From CAIXSC01 sp046349915 (lineage in GTDB: Bacteria > Planctomycetota > Planctomycetia > Pirellulales > Pirellulaceae), in assembly GCA_046349915.1 (NCBI GenBank), contig JAXMBL010000011.1, forward strand, positions 62,001 through 126,000: a DNA stretch of 64,000 bases. The letters run 5' to 3'. Both the position numbers and the translations under genes were made by a program. Under the pieces are notes generated by a model. The model saw nothing but the letters and a program-made list of their open reading frames with translations. It had not been told where the DNA came from and ran no database searches. Below are positions 62,900-64,000 of this stretch, piece after piece. Within the stretch, counting starts at the first letter, position 1. Every line of letters starts with the position of its first letter.

Positions 62900-63188
62900 C
62901 GGCGACGAGCCGAATGGTGGCCTTTCCCGCACGCGATTGCCGATGCCGCCGTCGGTTTTCTCGACGTCGGCGGCGACCAAATCAGCACCCGTTGCAGCAT
63001 AATTCCCTTGGATGGGCATTTTGGAGTGGTGTTAAGTCTTTTGTTAGAAGTTACTTGTGCGATGTTTCTTGTTTTGGTGATGAATGGCATGAGGCTTGCA
63101 TTAGGGTGGTATGAGAGCGGTTCTGTAATGAGCCGTTATGATTCGCCCGATAGGCCCAGCTTCCTCAGTTCACGTTTGGCAGGCAACC

Positions 63189-64000
63189 ATGAGCAAACCC
63201 CAGGTCCGTTCCGCCTTTACGCTCGTCGAACTCTTGGTCGTGATCGCGATCATTGGAGTTTTGGTGGCGTTGCTATTGCCTGCGGTGCAGGCGGCCCGCG
63301 AGTCGGCTCGACGCATGTCCTGCACCAACAACCTCAAGCAGATCGCCCTGGCGCTGCACAATCACGAAGGGGTCTACCGGGTTCTTCCCTACTCGAAACG
63401 AGATACCCTGCCGCAGCGAAGTTGGGCGCCCGACACTCTGCCCTTCCTGGAGCAGTCGAATATGGTGAGCGGCGCGTTTTACGATTTGAACGAGAACTGG
63501 TGGAGGAGCACGACCTACGCGGGAGTCGCCATTCCCAATTCGACCACCGTTCGGACTCATCTGGCCGTCTTCAATTGCCCCTCGACGCCCAATGCTCGCC
63601 GGTTGCAAAACAAGGCCGAGAATCCACCCGAGCAGAACAAGGTGGGCGCCTGCGGCGATTACTTCGTGCCCGAGGGAGTCAGCACGGCGATCAACAACGA
63701 GTTGCCAGTGTCCGAGCAATTTCCCGCTGGCGCTGATCTGCAGGGCGCTCTGCGGAAGTTTCCGACCGACAACACCTTCGCCGCGATCACGGACGGCACT
63801 TCGAACACCATCCTGATCGGCGAATGCGCGGGACGCGAGGACGTCTACCGCGGACGCAAATTCACCGCCGCCATGGCCGACAAGACCTCGCCTGTCTGTG
63901 CTCGCGCACGCGGCGGCGCCTGGGCGACCAACGACAATCCGTACGAGATCGGCACTCGAGTGGAATGGTGCACGGGCTCCGCGATCCCTGGCCCCATGAA
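63189..64000 (+). CDS. DUF1559 protein with prepilin-type leader, cut by window edge
   Basis: The first 270 codons of a DUF1559 family protein, open at the right edge. The leader FTLVELLVVIAIIGVLVALL is the classic type IV pseudopilin N-methylation signal, with Glu5 (mature numbering) and PAVQAARESARRMSC typical of planctomycetes. The body shows the family's NNLKQIALALHNHE, CPSTPNA and DGTSNTILIGECAGR blocks and the Cys-pair regions. These proteins are exported or assembled like pseudopilins, and planctomycete genomes hold dozens of copies. The function is unknown. An A/T-rich leader at about 63040-63130 may hold the promoter. Confidence 0.95.
   Translation, partial: MSKPQVRSAFTLVELLVVIAIIGVLVALLLPAVQAARESARRMSCTNNLKQIALALHNHEGVYRVLPYSKRDTLPQRSWAPDTLPFLEQSNMVSGAFYDLNENWWRSTTYAGVAIPNSTTVRTHLAVFNCPSTPNARRLQNKAENPPEQNKVGACGDYFVPEGVSTAINNELPVSEQFPAGADLQGALRKFPTDNTFAAITDGTSNTILIGECAGREDVYRGRKFTAAMADKTSPVCARARGGAWATNDNPYEIGTRVEWCTGSAIPGPM

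Overview
The window looks like chromosomal DNA of a planctomycete, probably of the Pirellulales type. The case rests on several lineage habits seen together: a DUF1559 protein with a prepilin-type leader at the right edge, an LEPR-XLL-like N-terminus and a dockerin on a giant extracellular protein, an SHD1 domain joined to a PQQ-type propeller, a BBP7-like outer-membrane protein, a sulfatase, sialidase-like proteins, and very large secreted proteins that combine propellers with c-type cytochrome domains. The organism assignment is inference; no rRNA or other phylogenetic marker is present.

Layout. 0-4.3 kb is decayed accessory DNA: a frameshifted ISL3-type transposase cut by the window edge, an ArsR-type regulator with a candidate operator, a broken P-type ATPase that has lost two internal blocks, and an array of four ~170-bp units with inverted-repeat ends. 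4.3-25.6 kb is dominated by exported catabolic proteins: a five-haem-site multidomain protein of about 2,000 residues, a lactonase-type propeller, a neutral-ceramidase-like protein, a VanX-type dipeptidase, a sugar-dehydrogenase/cytochrome/CBM fusion, an MlrC-like M81 peptidase, a TPR protein divergent from an FG-GAP/cytochrome lipoprotein, a GH5-like hydrolase and an FKBP isomerase. 25.7-35.5 kb holds a glycosyltransferase, an orphan Flp pilin gene of 51 codons, a UvrD/PcrA helicase, a small propeller, an MFS transporter plus IlvD/Edd dehydratase pair, and a beta-barrel outer-membrane protein. 35.8-47.4 kb is a second polysaccharide-oriented block: a propeller-GH42-like giant, Pcm methyltransferase, HEAT-sialidase, SGNH hydrolase, a sialidase-SDR pair with overlapping genes, and another SDR. 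47.6-54.3 kb is one 2,250-residue protein with an M23 peptidase domain, a propeller, eleven Calx-beta-type repeats and a C-terminal dockerin. 54.4-64 kb holds a sulfatase, an exported methyltransferase, an SHD1-PQQ propeller, a kinase-PP2C fusion, type II glutamine synthetase, a short MgtE transporter and the start of a DUF1559 protein.

How it fits together. Most products carry signal peptides and belong to families that cut, oxidise or bind glycans, glycolipids or sulfated sugars. The cytochrome-bearing propellers could pass electrons from sugar oxidation to the respiratory chain, while the SDRs, dehydratase and transporter could handle the released sugar acids. That is inference from families; nothing in the sequence proves a shared pathway.

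Intergenic DNA is rich in short palindromes. One 21-bp REP-like palindrome occurs eleven times and supplies the last codons of the giant 47.6-54.3 kb gene. A second family forms a 32-bp-period array at 20 kb, a third is interleaved with the REP at 46.4 kb, and the 3.5-4.3 kb units form a fourth.
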